Source: Catalinimonas alkaloidigena | Lineage (GTDB): Bacteria > Bacteroidota > Bacteroidia > Cytophagales > Cyclobacteriaceae | Length of the DNA: 64,000 nucleotides | Direction of reading: 5' to 3' | NCBI RefSeq assembly: GCF_029504655.1 | Contig: NZ_JAQFIL010000001.1 | Coordinates: 191,001 to 255,000 of the forward strand | Shown here: piece by piece, positions 1 through 9,637 of the stretch | Layout of the letters: each line of letters opens with the position of its first letter | Numbering within the stretch: the first letter of the stretch is position 1 | Notes under the pieces: model-generated | Told to the model about the DNA's origin: nothing | The model's input: only the letters and a program-made list of their open reading frames with translations | The model's database searches: none | Program-made: the position numbers and the translations under genes

Positions 1-1
1 G

Positions 2-649
2 CTCAAATTTATAGGTTTAGGTGTGTTCCTGGCTTTTCTTCAACAATGGAGTGGCCTCAATGTAATCATCTATTATGCGTCTGATATTTTCCAGGCTGCC
101 GGCTATAATCTTAAGCAGATGATGCTCAATATTGTGGTCATTGGTACTGTCATGGTATTGTCAGTAGTGGTGACTATGGCTACGGTAGATAAGCTAGGCA
201 GAAAAACATTACTGCTATTTGGTACATTCTCTATGGCAATAACATATGCTCTGATCGGCTATTGTTTTTATGCCAACTACGAAGGTTTCCTCATTGTACT
301 TCTGGTGCTGGCTAATGTCATGTTCTACTCTATCACTCTTGCTCCGCTTCTGTGGGTAGTGCTGTCCGAAATATTTCCTAACCGTATCCGGGGGGCGGCC
401 ATGTCTATCGCCGCTTTTGCCCATTGGCTAGGTAATTTTACGCTTACTTTTAGTTTTCCTACCATCAAAGAAAACCTGGGCTGGGCCAATAATTTCTGGC
501 TGTATGGGGTAATTTGTGCTATAGGCTTCGTAGTACTATATTATATCCTGCCCGAGACCAAAGGCAAATCCCTTGAAGAGATTGAGCATGAACTGATTGA
601 TGGTAGCCCCAAAAAGGAAGAAGTGTTACAGTCAGCGATAAACGACTGA
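2..649 (+). CDS. Sugar:proton symporter, MFS sugar porter family (5' partial)
   Basis: This is the C-terminal half of an inner-membrane sugar/H+ symporter. The frame is open to the left edge, so the start lies outside the window; the GTG at 23 is an internal valine codon. Visible sugar-porter marks are the helix-7 signature QQWSGLNVIIYY, a loop motif DKLGRK between later helices, and the C-terminal PETKGKSLEEIE signature. About six hydrophobic segments remain, matching helices 7-12. It lies upstream of a SusC/SusD pair and sugar-modifying genes on the same strand, so it probably imports the monosaccharide released by that locus. The actual sugar cannot be read from this fragment. The family call is firm. 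Confidence 0.93.
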   Translation, partial: LKFIGLGVFLAFLQQWSGLNVIIYYASDIFQAAGYNLKQMMLNIVVIGTVMVLSVVVTMATVDKLGRKTLLLFGTFSMAITYALIGYCFYANYEGFLIVLLVLANVMFYSITLAPLLWVVLSEIFPNRIRGAAMSIAAFAHWLGNFTLTFSFPTIKENLGWANNFWLYGVICAIGFVVLYYILPETKGKSLEEIEHELIDGSPKKEEVLQSAIND

Positions 650-686
650 CTTCAGGAGAAAAGACAAAGCTTTTTACAGTAAAACG

Positions 687-718
687 AAGTGCTTGTAGCT
701 ACATATCTACAGGCACTT
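687..718 (+). terminator. Hairpin terminator after the sugar symporter gene
   Basis: A 12-bp stem (687-698 with 707-718, one G-U pair) encloses an 8-nt loop, 38 bp after the stop codon. The following T-rich stretch is short, so this is a plausible but not strong rho-independent terminator. Confidence 0.55.
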
Positions 719-1043
719 TGTATGTTGTCCTACCTCTAAAAATCAATTTACCAAAAAATAAAATTGATAGTGACAAATCTTCAACATTACTTTATGTTTC
801 TTGAAAAATAAGTAATGATTATGCTTAATGAATAGATGAAATGAAAAAGTAAAAAAATAGTTATCTCAGTTTGAAGGTGTTTGCTAATCCTCTCTCCACT
901 TGATTATCAGATACTCTGAATATCTGCAAACGAAGAGTGTCTGAAGCATTTTGGCAGTAGAGAAAAATATGAAGAAGAAATAGCTTCTGTTGCTCAAAGC
1001 ACAATGCTAAAGCGAAACCATTAACAACCTAAAACTAATAACT
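719..1043. other. AT-rich leader region upstream of the first susC-like gene
   Basis: This roughly 325-bp stretch holds no convincing open reading frame. It should contain the promoter of the SusC/SusD operon. I could not find a clear Bacteroidota promoter (TTTG, then about 19 nt, then TAnnTTTG) and therefore mark none. Confidence 0.5.
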
Positions 1044-4000
1044 ATGTACACATCGCTACTCTATGTGAAGAGAATACCTCTCTTCATTATTTATTTATGC
1101 TTTAGCATACCTGTGCTTGCTCAGGATTTTGCAAGTAATCAGCAAATGTCCGGTGAGCAGGAAAAGCTCTCTGAAACCCAACAAAAGTCGAACAATGAAA
1201 ATCAGGTTTTTGCCACAGTTACCGGTACAGTGACCGATGCTACAAATGGCGGTGCATTACCTGGAGTCAATGTACTGGTAAAAGGAAGTACTACCGGTAC
1301 GGTAACTGATATTGAGGGAAAGTACAGCATCAATGTCCCAAATGAGGATGACATACTGGTGTTTTCTTCTATCGGTTATGCTCCGCAGGAGATCGCCGTA
1401 AATGGAAGAACAGTGATAGACATATCACTGTCAGAGGATGTGCAGAGCCTGGAGGAAATTGTGGTTGTGGGTTATGGCAGCCAGCTGAAAAAGGAAGTCA
1501 CCGGCTCAGTACAGACTGTAGATGCTACGGAGCTTCAGGATGTCCCGGTATCACAGGTGACACAAAAGTTGCAAGGCCGGCTGGCAGGTGTGCAGATCAA
1601 CCAGACTACCGGTAAGCCCGGGCAGGGTATGAGCGTGAGAATCCGTGGGCAGCTATCTGTTTCAGGAGGTAGTGACCCTCTTTATGTAGTAGATGGTTTT
1701 CCGATCACCGGAGATATCAGCAACATCAACCCCGATGAAATACAGGATATTTCAATCCTGAAAGATGCAGCTTCTACCTCGCTTTATGGTTCCAGGGCTG
1801 CCAATGGTGTGGTATTGATTACTACCAAAAAAGGTAAAGCAGGCCAAACGAATGTGAGTTTCACCGCTTACGGTGGTATACAGGAAGTACCCGAAAGAGG
1901 GAGACTGGAAATGATGAACGCTGAAGAATTCGTTCAGTTTAAGAAAGAGTACTATGAAGATGCTGGGCAGCCGGTGCCTGAAATTTTCCAAAATCCAGCT
2001 GAGTACCGTGGAAAGAATAATGATTGGTATGATGCATTATTGAGAAAAGCACCTATCCAAAGTTATAACCTGACCATTACATCTAATAAAGAAAAAGTCA
2101 ATACAGCCATCATTGCCGGGGTATTTGATCAGCAAGGTGTAGTGAAAAACTCTGACTTTAAGAGATATTCTTTGCGTATGAATACTACCTATGATGTTTC
2201 TGATAAGGTTAGGTTGGGTTTCAATATTGCGCCTTCTTACATAGAGGATAATATACCGAGAACAGATGGAACACGGGGTACAGGGATCTTATTTAATGCG
2301 CTGCACACCTGGCCTATTATGCCTATCTATGATGAAAATGGTGAGCTGACCTTATTTAACAGGTTTCCTGCCGAAACAGGTAATATCTTCGCTTATGCCA
2401 ACTGGGTTAGATCAGTTGAAGAGTTGAGGAATGAAACTAAAGATGTTAATGTCTTATCTAATGCCTTTGTTGAGTTTAATCCTATCCCTGGTCTTACACT
2501 AAAGTCTACATTTAACGCGGAAATCTATAATTCAAAGTTTTTCTATTTTAATCCATCTACTGCTACAGGAAGTATCAACGTTCCTCTGCCTACTACAGCG
2601 GTCTCTGTCAGAGAAAACGTAGAAGATTTTTCCTGGCTGAATGAAAACCTGGCCACCTATTCCAAGTCCTTTGGAGAGCATAATTTTGAGCTACTGGGCG
2701 GTTTTACTGTTCAGAAGTTCCGCAGAGAAAGAACCCGGATTCAGGCGGATACCTATGCAGATGACAGGATCCCTACCATTCAGGGTGCGATTAACATTAA
2801 TAGAGGTGGAACCAATAGTGGTGTGGAAGAGTGGAGCCTGATGTCTTTTCTATCCCGACTTACCTACAATTACAGAGGGAAGTATCTGCTGACTGCCGCA
2901 GTGCGTTCTGATGGCTCTTCTCGCTTTGGCTCTGAAAATCAGTGGGGTGTGTTTCCCTCTGCATCTGCTGGTTGGGTAGTATCTGATGAAGGTTTTATGC
3001 AGGATGTTCCTGCCATCTCATTTGCCAAGCTTAGAGCCAGCTATGGGATAACCGGTAACAACAATATTGGTAACTATACCCAGTATGCTCTGATTAACAA
3101 TACTGTAAATGCTGCTTTTGGAGAAAATATAGCTCCCGGAGCAGTAGTTACCTCTTTAGCGAATAGCAACCTGGGCTGGGAAACCACCAAGCAATTTGAT
3201 ATCGGTTTAGACTTAGGTTTGTTTGAGGACAGAATTCAGTTTGTGTACGACTATTATACCAAGCGTACTACAAATCTTTTGTATAGGGTACAGGTTCCTC
3301 AAGAATCTGGTTTTAATGATTTTAGTGATAATATTGGCGAAATCAGGTTCTGGGGACATGAATTTGCTATTACATCACTCAATACAGTTGGAAAGTTCAG
3401 ATGGACTACCAACGCTAATATTTCATTTAACCGAAATATTGTAGAAGAGCTGGCCGAAGGTATTGACAGAGTGTATGGACAATATCATATCACTAAGGTA
3501 GGTGAGCCTTTCGGACAGTTTTATGGGCACATAGCCGATGGTGTTTACCTAAACCAGGCTGACCTTGACAATTCTCCTCAGGTACCTGGTCGCTCCACTG
3601 TAGGTAGTATTAAGCTGGTAGATATAAATGGCGATGGCGTAATCACTCGCGGAGGTGATAATGATGACCGTGCGATTATGGGAAGCCCATTTCCTGACTT
3701 CACTTATGGTATTACCAATAATTTCAGGTACGGCAATTTTGATTTGAGCATCGTAGGTACCGGTTCTCATGGTAATGAGTTGTTAGTCCGTCACCTCTAC
3801 AGTACTACCAACCTGGATGGTGTATTTAACTTGATGAAAGAAGTGAAATATCGCTTTAGGTCACCCGAAAACCCCGGTAAAGGCTTCTTTGGTACTACCG
3901 TAGGTGGAGGTAATGTAACCGGTATAGAGAGAGACTGGATGAATAGTCGTTTTGTAGCGGATGCCTCTTTTTTCACCATCAGAAACATTACCCTGGGTTA

Positions 4001-4217
4001 TACTTTTGAAGAACTGGGAAGTGTGTTTAGATCAGCTCGTCTTTATACTTCTATACAAAACGCTTATATCTTTACTGATTATTGGGGCGGCTCTAACCCT
4101 GAAACAAGTATGGAAAATGATGGAGATGGAGATGGCGGTAACCTGAGCCAGGGTGTAGACCTTTCAGGTTATCCTGTGCCTCGCACCTACACCATCGGTG
4201 TAAACCTGAATTTCTAA
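1044..4217 (+). CDS. SusC/RagA-family TonB-linked outer membrane transporter
   Basis: This is an outer-membrane, TonB-dependent importer of oligosaccharides or similar ligands (1057 aa). A signal peptide ends near residue 26 (PVLAQ). A carboxypeptidase-regulatory-like (CarboxypepD_reg) domain follows at about 57-135, then the linker SLEEIVVVGYG that precedes SusC plug domains. The plug lies at about 145-265 (DPLYVVDGFPI, ILKDAASTSLYGSRAANGVVLITTKKG) and a long beta-barrel ends in a C-terminal phenylalanine. There is no N-terminal STN domain, unlike the second SusC here, so it should transport without contacting an anti-sigma factor. The SusD partner begins about 50 bp downstream. The length is typical. 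The substrate is not recognisable; the downstream keto-sugar enzymes suggest a glycoside. Confidence 0.96.
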   Translation: MYTSLLYVKRIPLFIIYLCFSIPVLAQDFASNQQMSGEQEKLSETQQKSNNENQVFATVTGTVTDATNGGALPGVNVLVKGSTTGTVTDIEGKYSINVPNEDDILVFSSIGYAPQEIAVNGRTVIDISLSEDVQSLEEIVVVGYGSQLKKEVTGSVQTVDATELQDVPVSQVTQKLQGRLAGVQINQTTGKPGQGMSVRIRGQLSVSGGSDPLYVVDGFPITGDISNINPDEIQDISILKDAASTSLYGSRAANGVVLITTKKGKAGQTNVSFTAYGGIQEVPERGRLEMMNAEEFVQFKKEYYEDAGQPVPEIFQNPAEYRGKNNDWYDALLRKAPIQSYNLTITSNKEKVNTAIIAGVFDQQGVVKNSDFKRYSLRMNTTYDVSDKVRLGFNIAPSYIEDNIPRTDGTRGTGILFNALHTWPIMPIYDENGELTLFNRFPAETGNIFAYANWVRSVEELRNETKDVNVLSNAFVEFNPIPGLTLKSTFNAEIYNSKFFYFNPSTATGSINVPLPTTAVSVRENVEDFSWLNENLATYSKSFGEHNFELLGGFTVQKFRRERTRIQADTYADDRIPTIQGAININRGGTNSGVEEWSLMSFLSRLTYNYRGKYLLTAAVRSDGSSRFGSENQWGVFPSASAGWVVSDEGFMQDVPAISFAKLRASYGITGNNNIGNYTQYALINNTVNAAFGENIAPGAVVTSLANSNLGWETTKQFDIGLDLGLFEDRIQFVYDYYTKRTTNLLYRVQVPQESGFNDFSDNIGEIRFWGHEFAITSLNTVGKFRWTTNANISFNRNIVEELAEGIDRVYGQYHITKVGEPFGQFYGHIADGVYLNQADLDNSPQVPGRSTVGSIKLVDINGDGVITRGGDNDDRAIMGSPFPDFTYGITNNFRYGNFDLSIVGTGSHGNELLVRHLYSTTNLDGVFNLMKEVKYRFRSPENPGKGFFGTTVGGGNVTGIERDWMNSRFVADASFFTIRNITLGYTFEELGSVFRSARLYTSIQNAYIFTDYWGGSNPETSMENDGDGDGGNLSQGVDLSGYPVPRTYTIGVNLNF

Positions 4218-4266
4218 TATGAGAAATGTACTTCCTTATATTTTGACAACCTTACGCTATTATACC

Positions 4267-5763
4267 ATGAAAAAAATATATGTTTTACTAATATCACTAG
4301 GCTTAGCATTGCCTGGCTGTCAGGATGATTTCCTGACCATTGTTCCTGAAACATCCTTAAGTTCAGCTACTTTCTTTAAAACCGCCTCAGATTTTGAGCA
4401 GGCGGTTAACGGAACTTATGTTCCGTTGAGAACTATTTTTGATGACAGAGCCTGGCTGTTAGGTGAGATGCACTCTGATAATACTTATTTTGCCCGTAAT
4501 ATTCTTTTCGGTGCCACTGAGCAGCAGGAAGATATTGCCGACTTTGCCATACCCAGTGACGGAGGGGTGACTACCAATACACATGTTACCAACCAGTACA
4601 TCCAGGATTATCAGATCATTGCCCGTGCCAACCAGGTTTTATCTACGATTGACGATGTTGAGTTTGATGCGGATCTGAAAAGTAATCTGAAAGGTCAGGC
4701 TTTGTTTTTAAGAGGCTTTGCCTACTTTGAACTAGCCCGCTATTTTGGAAGCGTACCCTTGCACCTGGAACCGGTTACTGTTCGTCAGGAGGCTGCACTG
4801 CCGCTTTCGCCGGAAGAGGATATTTACGCCCAGGTGATCAGCGACGTAGGGCAAGCAGCCAGCTTATTACCACCTAAGTCTCAGCAGGAAGAGGGTAGGG
4901 CTACCTCAGGAGCAGCCAAAACATTGTTGGCGAATGTGTATATCATACAAGAAAAATGGGCGGAGGCAGAAAGTCTGCTCAAAGAAGTTGTCAACAGCGG
5001 TGAGTATGCCCTGATGGAAGACTATGCGGAAGCTTTTACTACCAGCACTGGTAATAAGAACAATAAAGAATCCGTGTTTGAGGTTCAGTTTAAAGAAGGG
5101 CCTGATGGGCTTAATGGTGACTTTATCTATGCTTTCATGCCTCGCCCGATGGCGCCTGAAGAATTGGTTACCATTACCGGCACTTCCAATCCCCAGCCTC
5201 TTAATGGTGAAGGGAATAACATCCCCACCCCTGATATTATTGCGGCATATGAGGAAGGCGATGAAAGAGAAGAGGCTTCTGTAGGATATATCACTATTGA
5301 TGGAAGTTTCTGGGCAGACAAAACTTATCCTTACATTAAGAAATTTGCCCACCCTCACTCTCTACATGGTAATCACGGTATGAACTGGCCGGTATATCGC
5401 TATGCTGAAGTGTTGTTGTTTTTAGCGGAAGCACTGAATGAGCAGGGCAAAGGTGGTGAAGCTGAAGGCTATCTGAACCAGGTACGTAGCCGGGCAGGCT
5501 TAGGTCCCGCTACCGGCGATCTGAGAGAAGCCATCTATCGGGAAAGAAGGGTAGAGCTTGCCTTTGAAAACAAGCGGTGGTTTGACCTGGTCAGGACAGG
5601 CAGGGCGGTAGATGTAATTACTGCCTACGGTAACAGGATTAAGGCTAATCCTCAGGCTTATTATTATCCTGAAGGTGCAGAGCCCCGTAGTAATGCCTTT
5701 ACCAATATCAGTTTATATTATGCATTGCCGGCTGCAGAAGCTGACCTAAGCCCTCATTTTTAG
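4267..5763 (+). CDS. SusD/RagB-family substrate-binding lipoprotein
   Basis: This is the surface lipoprotein lid and ligand-binding partner of the preceding SusC (498 aa). I chose the ATG at 4267 because it puts a signal peptide directly before the lipobox LPGC; an in-frame ATG at 4219 would add a 16-residue extension before it. After the lipid cysteine comes the usual SusD start (QDDFLTIVPETSLSSATFF). The middle shows the TPR-like helical part (LRGFAYFELARYFGSVPLH) and the late motif RYAEVLLFLAEALNE, then RERRVELAFENKRWFDLVRTG. The C-terminus (YYALPAAEADLSPHF) stops slightly earlier than the usual IPxxEIxxNP tail. It is certainly SusD-like; the ligand is unknown. Confidence 0.95.
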   Translation: MKKIYVLLISLGLALPGCQDDFLTIVPETSLSSATFFKTASDFEQAVNGTYVPLRTIFDDRAWLLGEMHSDNTYFARNILFGATEQQEDIADFAIPSDGGVTTNTHVTNQYIQDYQIIARANQVLSTIDDVEFDADLKSNLKGQALFLRGFAYFELARYFGSVPLHLEPVTVRQEAALPLSPEEDIYAQVISDVGQAASLLPPKSQQEEGRATSGAAKTLLANVYIIQEKWAEAESLLKEVVNSGEYALMEDYAEAFTTSTGNKNNKESVFEVQFKEGPDGLNGDFIYAFMPRPMAPEELVTITGTSNPQPLNGEGNNIPTPDIIAAYEEGDEREEASVGYITIDGSFWADKTYPYIKKFAHPHSLHGNHGMNWPVYRYAEVLLFLAEALNEQGKGGEAEGYLNQVRSRAGLGPATGDLREAIYRERRVELAFENKRWFDLVRTGRAVDVITAYGNRIKANPQAYYYPEGAEPRSNAFTNISLYYALPAAEADLSPHF

Positions 5764-5804
5764 TAGAGCTCATTCACAACCCCCAATTGCTTCTCAAGCT
5801 TTCC

Positions 5805-5848
5805 AACACACCGGTGAGATGAGCATATGCTCATCTCATTGGCGTGTT
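5805..5848 (+). terminator. Long palindromic terminator after the SusCD pair
   Basis: A 22-bp near-perfect inverted repeat (5805-5826 with 5827-5848; two wobble pairs and one mismatch) lies 41 bp after the susD stop and is followed by a T-rich run. It should separate the SusC/SusD transcript from the downstream enzymes. Confidence 0.75.
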
Positions 5849-6030
5849 ATTGTTTTAATAGATAGATAAACTCTTGATAGATTTGCAAAAAATGTATCAG
5901 ACCATAATGGTACAGGATACGTTTTTTTATAGAACTTATAAATTTACTGTTTCTATAATTTTGCTAAATAGGAAGTTAATACGGACAAATTGAATTACCT
6001 TTTAAGAAATTACTACTGATACATGCACTT

Positions 6031-8739
6031 ATGAATCTGAATCATTTAACTAAAGCGTTCGCCCTCCTCTACGTGTTGACTCTTTCAGCCTGTAACACTA
6101 CACCAGAGACTGAGGCTGATATGGAAAGCGGTCCTGTTGACCCTAATATAGAAAAGCTCAAGCTTCAGAGCGGGTTTAAGGCTGAGCATTTATACAGCCC
6201 TTCGGAAAATGAAATGGGTTCCTGGGTGTCCATGACTTTCGACGATAAAGGCAGGCTGATTACCTCTGACCAGTACGGGGCTTTGTACCGTATGGAACTG
6301 GCACCTATCGGTTCCGATTCCTTAACACCGAAAATAGAAAAACTTAAAATTGAGGCTGAAGAGCCCGTGGCAGATTCCGTTATACAGATGGGTTACGCAC
6401 AGGGCCTGCTGTGGCACTTCAACAGCCTGTATGTGATGGTAAATCACCGTGGCAATGATGAATTTGAGAAAGGAAGCGGCTTGTACCGCTTGCAGGATAT
6501 TGATAACAATGACCAGTTTGACAAAATTACTTTACTAAAAGCTTTAGAAGGCGCTGGTGAGCATGGGCCTCACAGCATTGTCCCCAGCCCTGACGGACAG
6601 TCGCTATACGTAATTGCCGGAAACCATACCGACATACCGGAGATGGACGCTTATCGCCTTCCTAAGATATGGACCAATGATAACCTTTTTCCATTGATCA
6701 AAGACCCCCGGGGACATGCAAACGACCGGGAAGCCCCGGGGGGATGGATTGCTAAAATTGACTCGCTAGGTGAGCATTGGGAGTTGGTCGGTGCAGGTTT
6801 TCGTAATCCTTTTGACTTAGCTTTTAATGAAGCCGGGGATATGTTTACCTATGATTCGGATATGGAATGGGACTTGGGCATGCCCTGGTACCGTCCTACG
6901 CGTATTTGTCATGTGACCAGCGGTGCCGAGTTTGGATGGCGTACCGGTAATGGAAAATGGTCTCCCGCCTATCCCGATAACCTTCCACCTGTGCTGAACA
7001 TCGGCCAGGGGTCACCTACCGGGGTGCTGCACGGAAAAGCTGCTGCTTTCCCTGAGCCTTACCGCCGTGCCTTGTTTGCTTTTGACTGGAGCTTTGGTAT
7101 CATCTATGCTATCCATTTAACGCCCGAGGGCGCGTCTTATCAGGGTGAGCAAGAAGAGTTCATTTCAGGAATGCCTCTGCCACTGACTGATGGCGTGATA
7201 GGACCCGATGGTGCAATGTACTTCATGACCGGAGGCCGCCGTCTGGACTCTGACCTATATAGAGTTTACTATGATGGAGAAGAAGAAAGCAATATTGCGC
7301 TGGCATCTCTTGAGGAAGCAAATGTTACGGAAGCGCATCAACTTAGAATCCGTTTGGAGCAGTATCATGAAGATAATAAATCCGGTGGCCTGGAAGCGGC
7401 ATGGCCTTACCTGAATCATGCTGACCGTTTTGTAAGATATGCTGCTCGTATTGCAGTAGAGCACCAGCCGGTAAGCAACTGGCAGGATAAAGTGCTGAAT
7501 GCAGAAGACCCGATCACGCAGATCCAGGGTACAATAGCTCTGGCAAGACATGGTAACAAGAGTTTGAAAAATCAGATGTTGAGTAAACTTGCTGAAATAG
7601 ATTACAATACACTCAGCGAAGCCCAGCAGGTGGACTTACTAAGAGCATTTGAAGTTACGCTTGCACGTATGGGCATGCCCTCTGCCACAACTCGTCAGGC
7701 CACGATAGATTACCTCAGTCCGCATTATCCGGCTGATAAAGAAGTGCTTAATGGTTCTTTAAGTAAGCTGTTAGTATATCTGGATGACCCTGATGTCATT
7801 GGAACTACATTGACCTTACTGGAAGAAGATGATAGCGGGCTTACAGAACAAGCCGATGCTGCTACCGATGGCTCAGACCTGATCCTGCGAAATCCTCAGT
7901 ATGGACTTGATATCGCTCAAATGCTCAAAAATGTGCCCCCTGCCCAGCAAACATATTATGCTACTGTGCTCAGCAAGCAACGTTCAGGCTGGACACCGGA
8001 ATTGAGAGAAAGATATTTTAAGTGGTTTTACGAAGCTTTTGATTTTAAGGGAGGTAACAGCTACGTCGGATTTATTGATAAAGCTCGTCAGGAAGCCCTT
8101 ACCCATGTGCCTAAGAGCGAGTTTGACTACTATAACGAAATGTCCGGCGACTCACTTATCGCTAATAATGGTAGAGACCTGGCAGATGTGCCCCAGCCTA
8201 AAGGCCCCCGTAATAACTGGGAGCTGGAAGAAGCAGTAGCCGTACTGGATAGTGGTGGGTTGGAAAACAGAGACTTTGAAAATGGTAAAAATATGTATTT
8301 GGCCACACGCTGTGTTACCTGCCATAGCATGCGGGGAGAAGGTGGTATCATCGGACCTGACCTTACCCAATTAGGGACTCGTTTTTCTGCCGAAGATATG
8401 ATTGAGGCAATTGTAGAGCCTAACAAAACCATCTCCGATCAGTATGCTTCTACCGTCTTATACCTCAAAAACGGTCAATCGATAGTTGGAAGACTTACCG
8501 ACCAGGATGAGGAGAATTATTACCTGTCACAAAATCCATTTGCTCCGGATGTAATCCGTGAAGTTCCTAAGGAAGATGTAACAGACACCAAAATGTCTGC
8601 TGTCTCAGTGATGCCTCCCGGTACGATCAATGCACTGGGCGAAGATGAGCTGAGAGATCTTATCGCTTATTTGATGGCAGGAGGTAATCCTGAGCATCCT
8701 ATTTATCAGGAGGGAGAAGATGAAGGAAGTGCGGAATAA
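6031..8739 (+). CDS. Lipoprotein with beta-propeller and C-terminal heme c domain (PVC-type heme-binding)
   Basis: This is a 902-aa exported lipoprotein (lipobox LSAC near residue 20). Residues about 45-430 look like the beta-propeller of membrane-bound sugar or sorbosone dehydrogenase-like proteins (VSMTFDDKGRLITSDQ, GAGFRNPFDLAFNEAGDMF, DGVIGPDGAMYFMTGG). Residues about 430-730 are helical and resemble HEAT repeats. The C-terminal 150 residues are a cytochrome c with a single CVTCH site (761-765) and the typical context GEGGIIGPDLTQLG and IVEPNKTISDQY. Proteins of this build occur beside DUF1080 and Gfo/Idh/MocA genes. I infer a periplasmic sugar-oxidising enzyme that passes electrons through its heme. 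The cofactor and substrate are not shown by the sequence. Confidence 0.88.
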   Translation: MNLNHLTKAFALLYVLTLSACNTTPETEADMESGPVDPNIEKLKLQSGFKAEHLYSPSENEMGSWVSMTFDDKGRLITSDQYGALYRMELAPIGSDSLTPKIEKLKIEAEEPVADSVIQMGYAQGLLWHFNSLYVMVNHRGNDEFEKGSGLYRLQDIDNNDQFDKITLLKALEGAGEHGPHSIVPSPDGQSLYVIAGNHTDIPEMDAYRLPKIWTNDNLFPLIKDPRGHANDREAPGGWIAKIDSLGEHWELVGAGFRNPFDLAFNEAGDMFTYDSDMEWDLGMPWYRPTRICHVTSGAEFGWRTGNGKWSPAYPDNLPPVLNIGQGSPTGVLHGKAAAFPEPYRRALFAFDWSFGIIYAIHLTPEGASYQGEQEEFISGMPLPLTDGVIGPDGAMYFMTGGRRLDSDLYRVYYDGEEESNIALASLEEANVTEAHQLRIRLEQYHEDNKSGGLEAAWPYLNHADRFVRYAARIAVEHQPVSNWQDKVLNAEDPITQIQGTIALARHGNKSLKNQMLSKLAEIDYNTLSEAQQVDLLRAFEVTLARMGMPSATTRQATIDYLSPHYPADKEVLNGSLSKLLVYLDDPDVIGTTLTLLEEDDSGLTEQADAATDGSDLILRNPQYGLDIAQMLKNVPPAQQTYYATVLSKQRSGWTPELRERYFKWFYEAFDFKGGNSYVGFIDKARQEALTHVPKSEFDYYNEMSGDSLIANNGRDLADVPQPKGPRNNWELEEAVAVLDSGGLENRDFENGKNMYLATRCVTCHSMRGEGGIIGPDLTQLGTRFSAEDMIEAIVEPNKTISDQYASTVLYLKNGQSIVGRLTDQDEENYYLSQNPFAPDVIREVPKEDVTDTKMSAVSVMPPGTINALGEDELRDLIAYLMAGGNPEHPIYQEGEDEGSAE

Positions 8740-8800
8740 GCTTTAATCTCTTAATTCAATAGTATAGTTTTAATGCAACCAAACTACGGAATCAAACCAT

Positions 8801-9631
8801 ATGCTGAAGATAAATTTTTTTAAATCCCTACCCTCAGGAGCGCTGCTGTTAACTTTATTGCTGAGCAGTTGCCAAAGCTCCGGTGACAACAGTAATGAAG
8901 CTCCGGCTGCGGAAGACAACCTCTCCGGTCAAAGCACCTCAAGTAAAGATGAAGAGGGTTTTGTGACCATATTTGACGGAGCATCTCTTGACGGCTGGGA
9001 AGGAGATCCCGACTTATGGAGGGTAGAAAATGGCAGTCTGGTAGGAGAGATCAGCCCGGGCAATGAACTGAAAGCTAACTCATTCATTATCTGGCAGGGG
9101 GGCGAGCCTGCTGACTTTGAACTGATCACCGAGTTTAGGATCACAGAAAACGGGAATAGCGGTATCAATTACCGCAGCGAAAGGCTGGATACGATACCTT
9201 ACGCGCTCCGAGGCTATCAGGCTGATATAGACGGGAAAAACCGATATACCGGACAGAACTATGAAGAGCGAAAGCGTACAACGCTGGCCTACCGTGGCCA
9301 GAAAACGACCATCAGCAGTCAGCCTAATCCTGATGAAGAAGGTTCGTTAAGGGCAAATGTAGAAAGGAATGCCTGGAAAAACGCCGAAGTGACAGGAAGC
9401 CTGGGTGAAGATGAAGCATTGAAGGCTGAAATTAATGCCCAGGACTGGAATGAAGCCCACCTGGTAATAAAAGGAAACCGTCTGCAGCACTATATCAATG
9501 GCGTGTTAATGAGTGACGTTACAGATGACGATAATGTAAACCGGAAGATGAGTGGTCTTTTGGGTGTGCAGGTACATGTCGGCCCTCCTATGAAAGTAGA
9601 ATACAGAAATATCCGCCTCAAAGAGTTATAG
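8801..9631 (+). CDS. DUF1080 lipoprotein, 3-keto-disaccharide hydrolase type
   Basis: This 276-aa lipoprotein has lipobox LSSC followed by a low-complexity linker. From about residue 50 it carries the DUF1080 (PF06439, concanavalin-like) fold, with the hallmark FVTIFDGASLDGWEG, then LWRVENGSLVGE, FELITEFRITENGNSGINYRS and the late LQHYINGVLMSDVTDDD. Characterised relatives hydrolyse or eliminate 3-keto-glycosides produced by a C3-oxidoreductase. Here it sits between the heme-domain lipoprotein and sugar epimerase-like genes, which supports a keto-glycoside cleavage role in the periplasm. Only 6 bp separate it from the next gene, so they are probably cotranscribed. The family is sure; the exact reaction is inferred. 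Confidence 0.9.
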   Translation: MLKINFFKSLPSGALLLTLLLSSCQSSGDNSNEAPAAEDNLSGQSTSSKDEEGFVTIFDGASLDGWEGDPDLWRVENGSLVGEISPGNELKANSFIIWQGGEPADFELITEFRITENGNSGINYRSERLDTIPYALRGYQADIDGKNRYTGQNYEERKRTTLAYRGQKTTISSQPNPDEEGSLRANVERNAWKNAEVTGSLGEDEALKAEINAQDWNEAHLVIKGNRLQHYINGVLMSDVTDDDNVNRKMSGLLGVQVHVGPPMKVEYRNIRLKEL

Positions 9632-9637
9632 TTTTTT

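Noticed and set aside
4906..5358. 150-codon minus-strand frame inside the first susD-like gene
   Set aside because: Antisense shadow of a well-supported SusD coding region.
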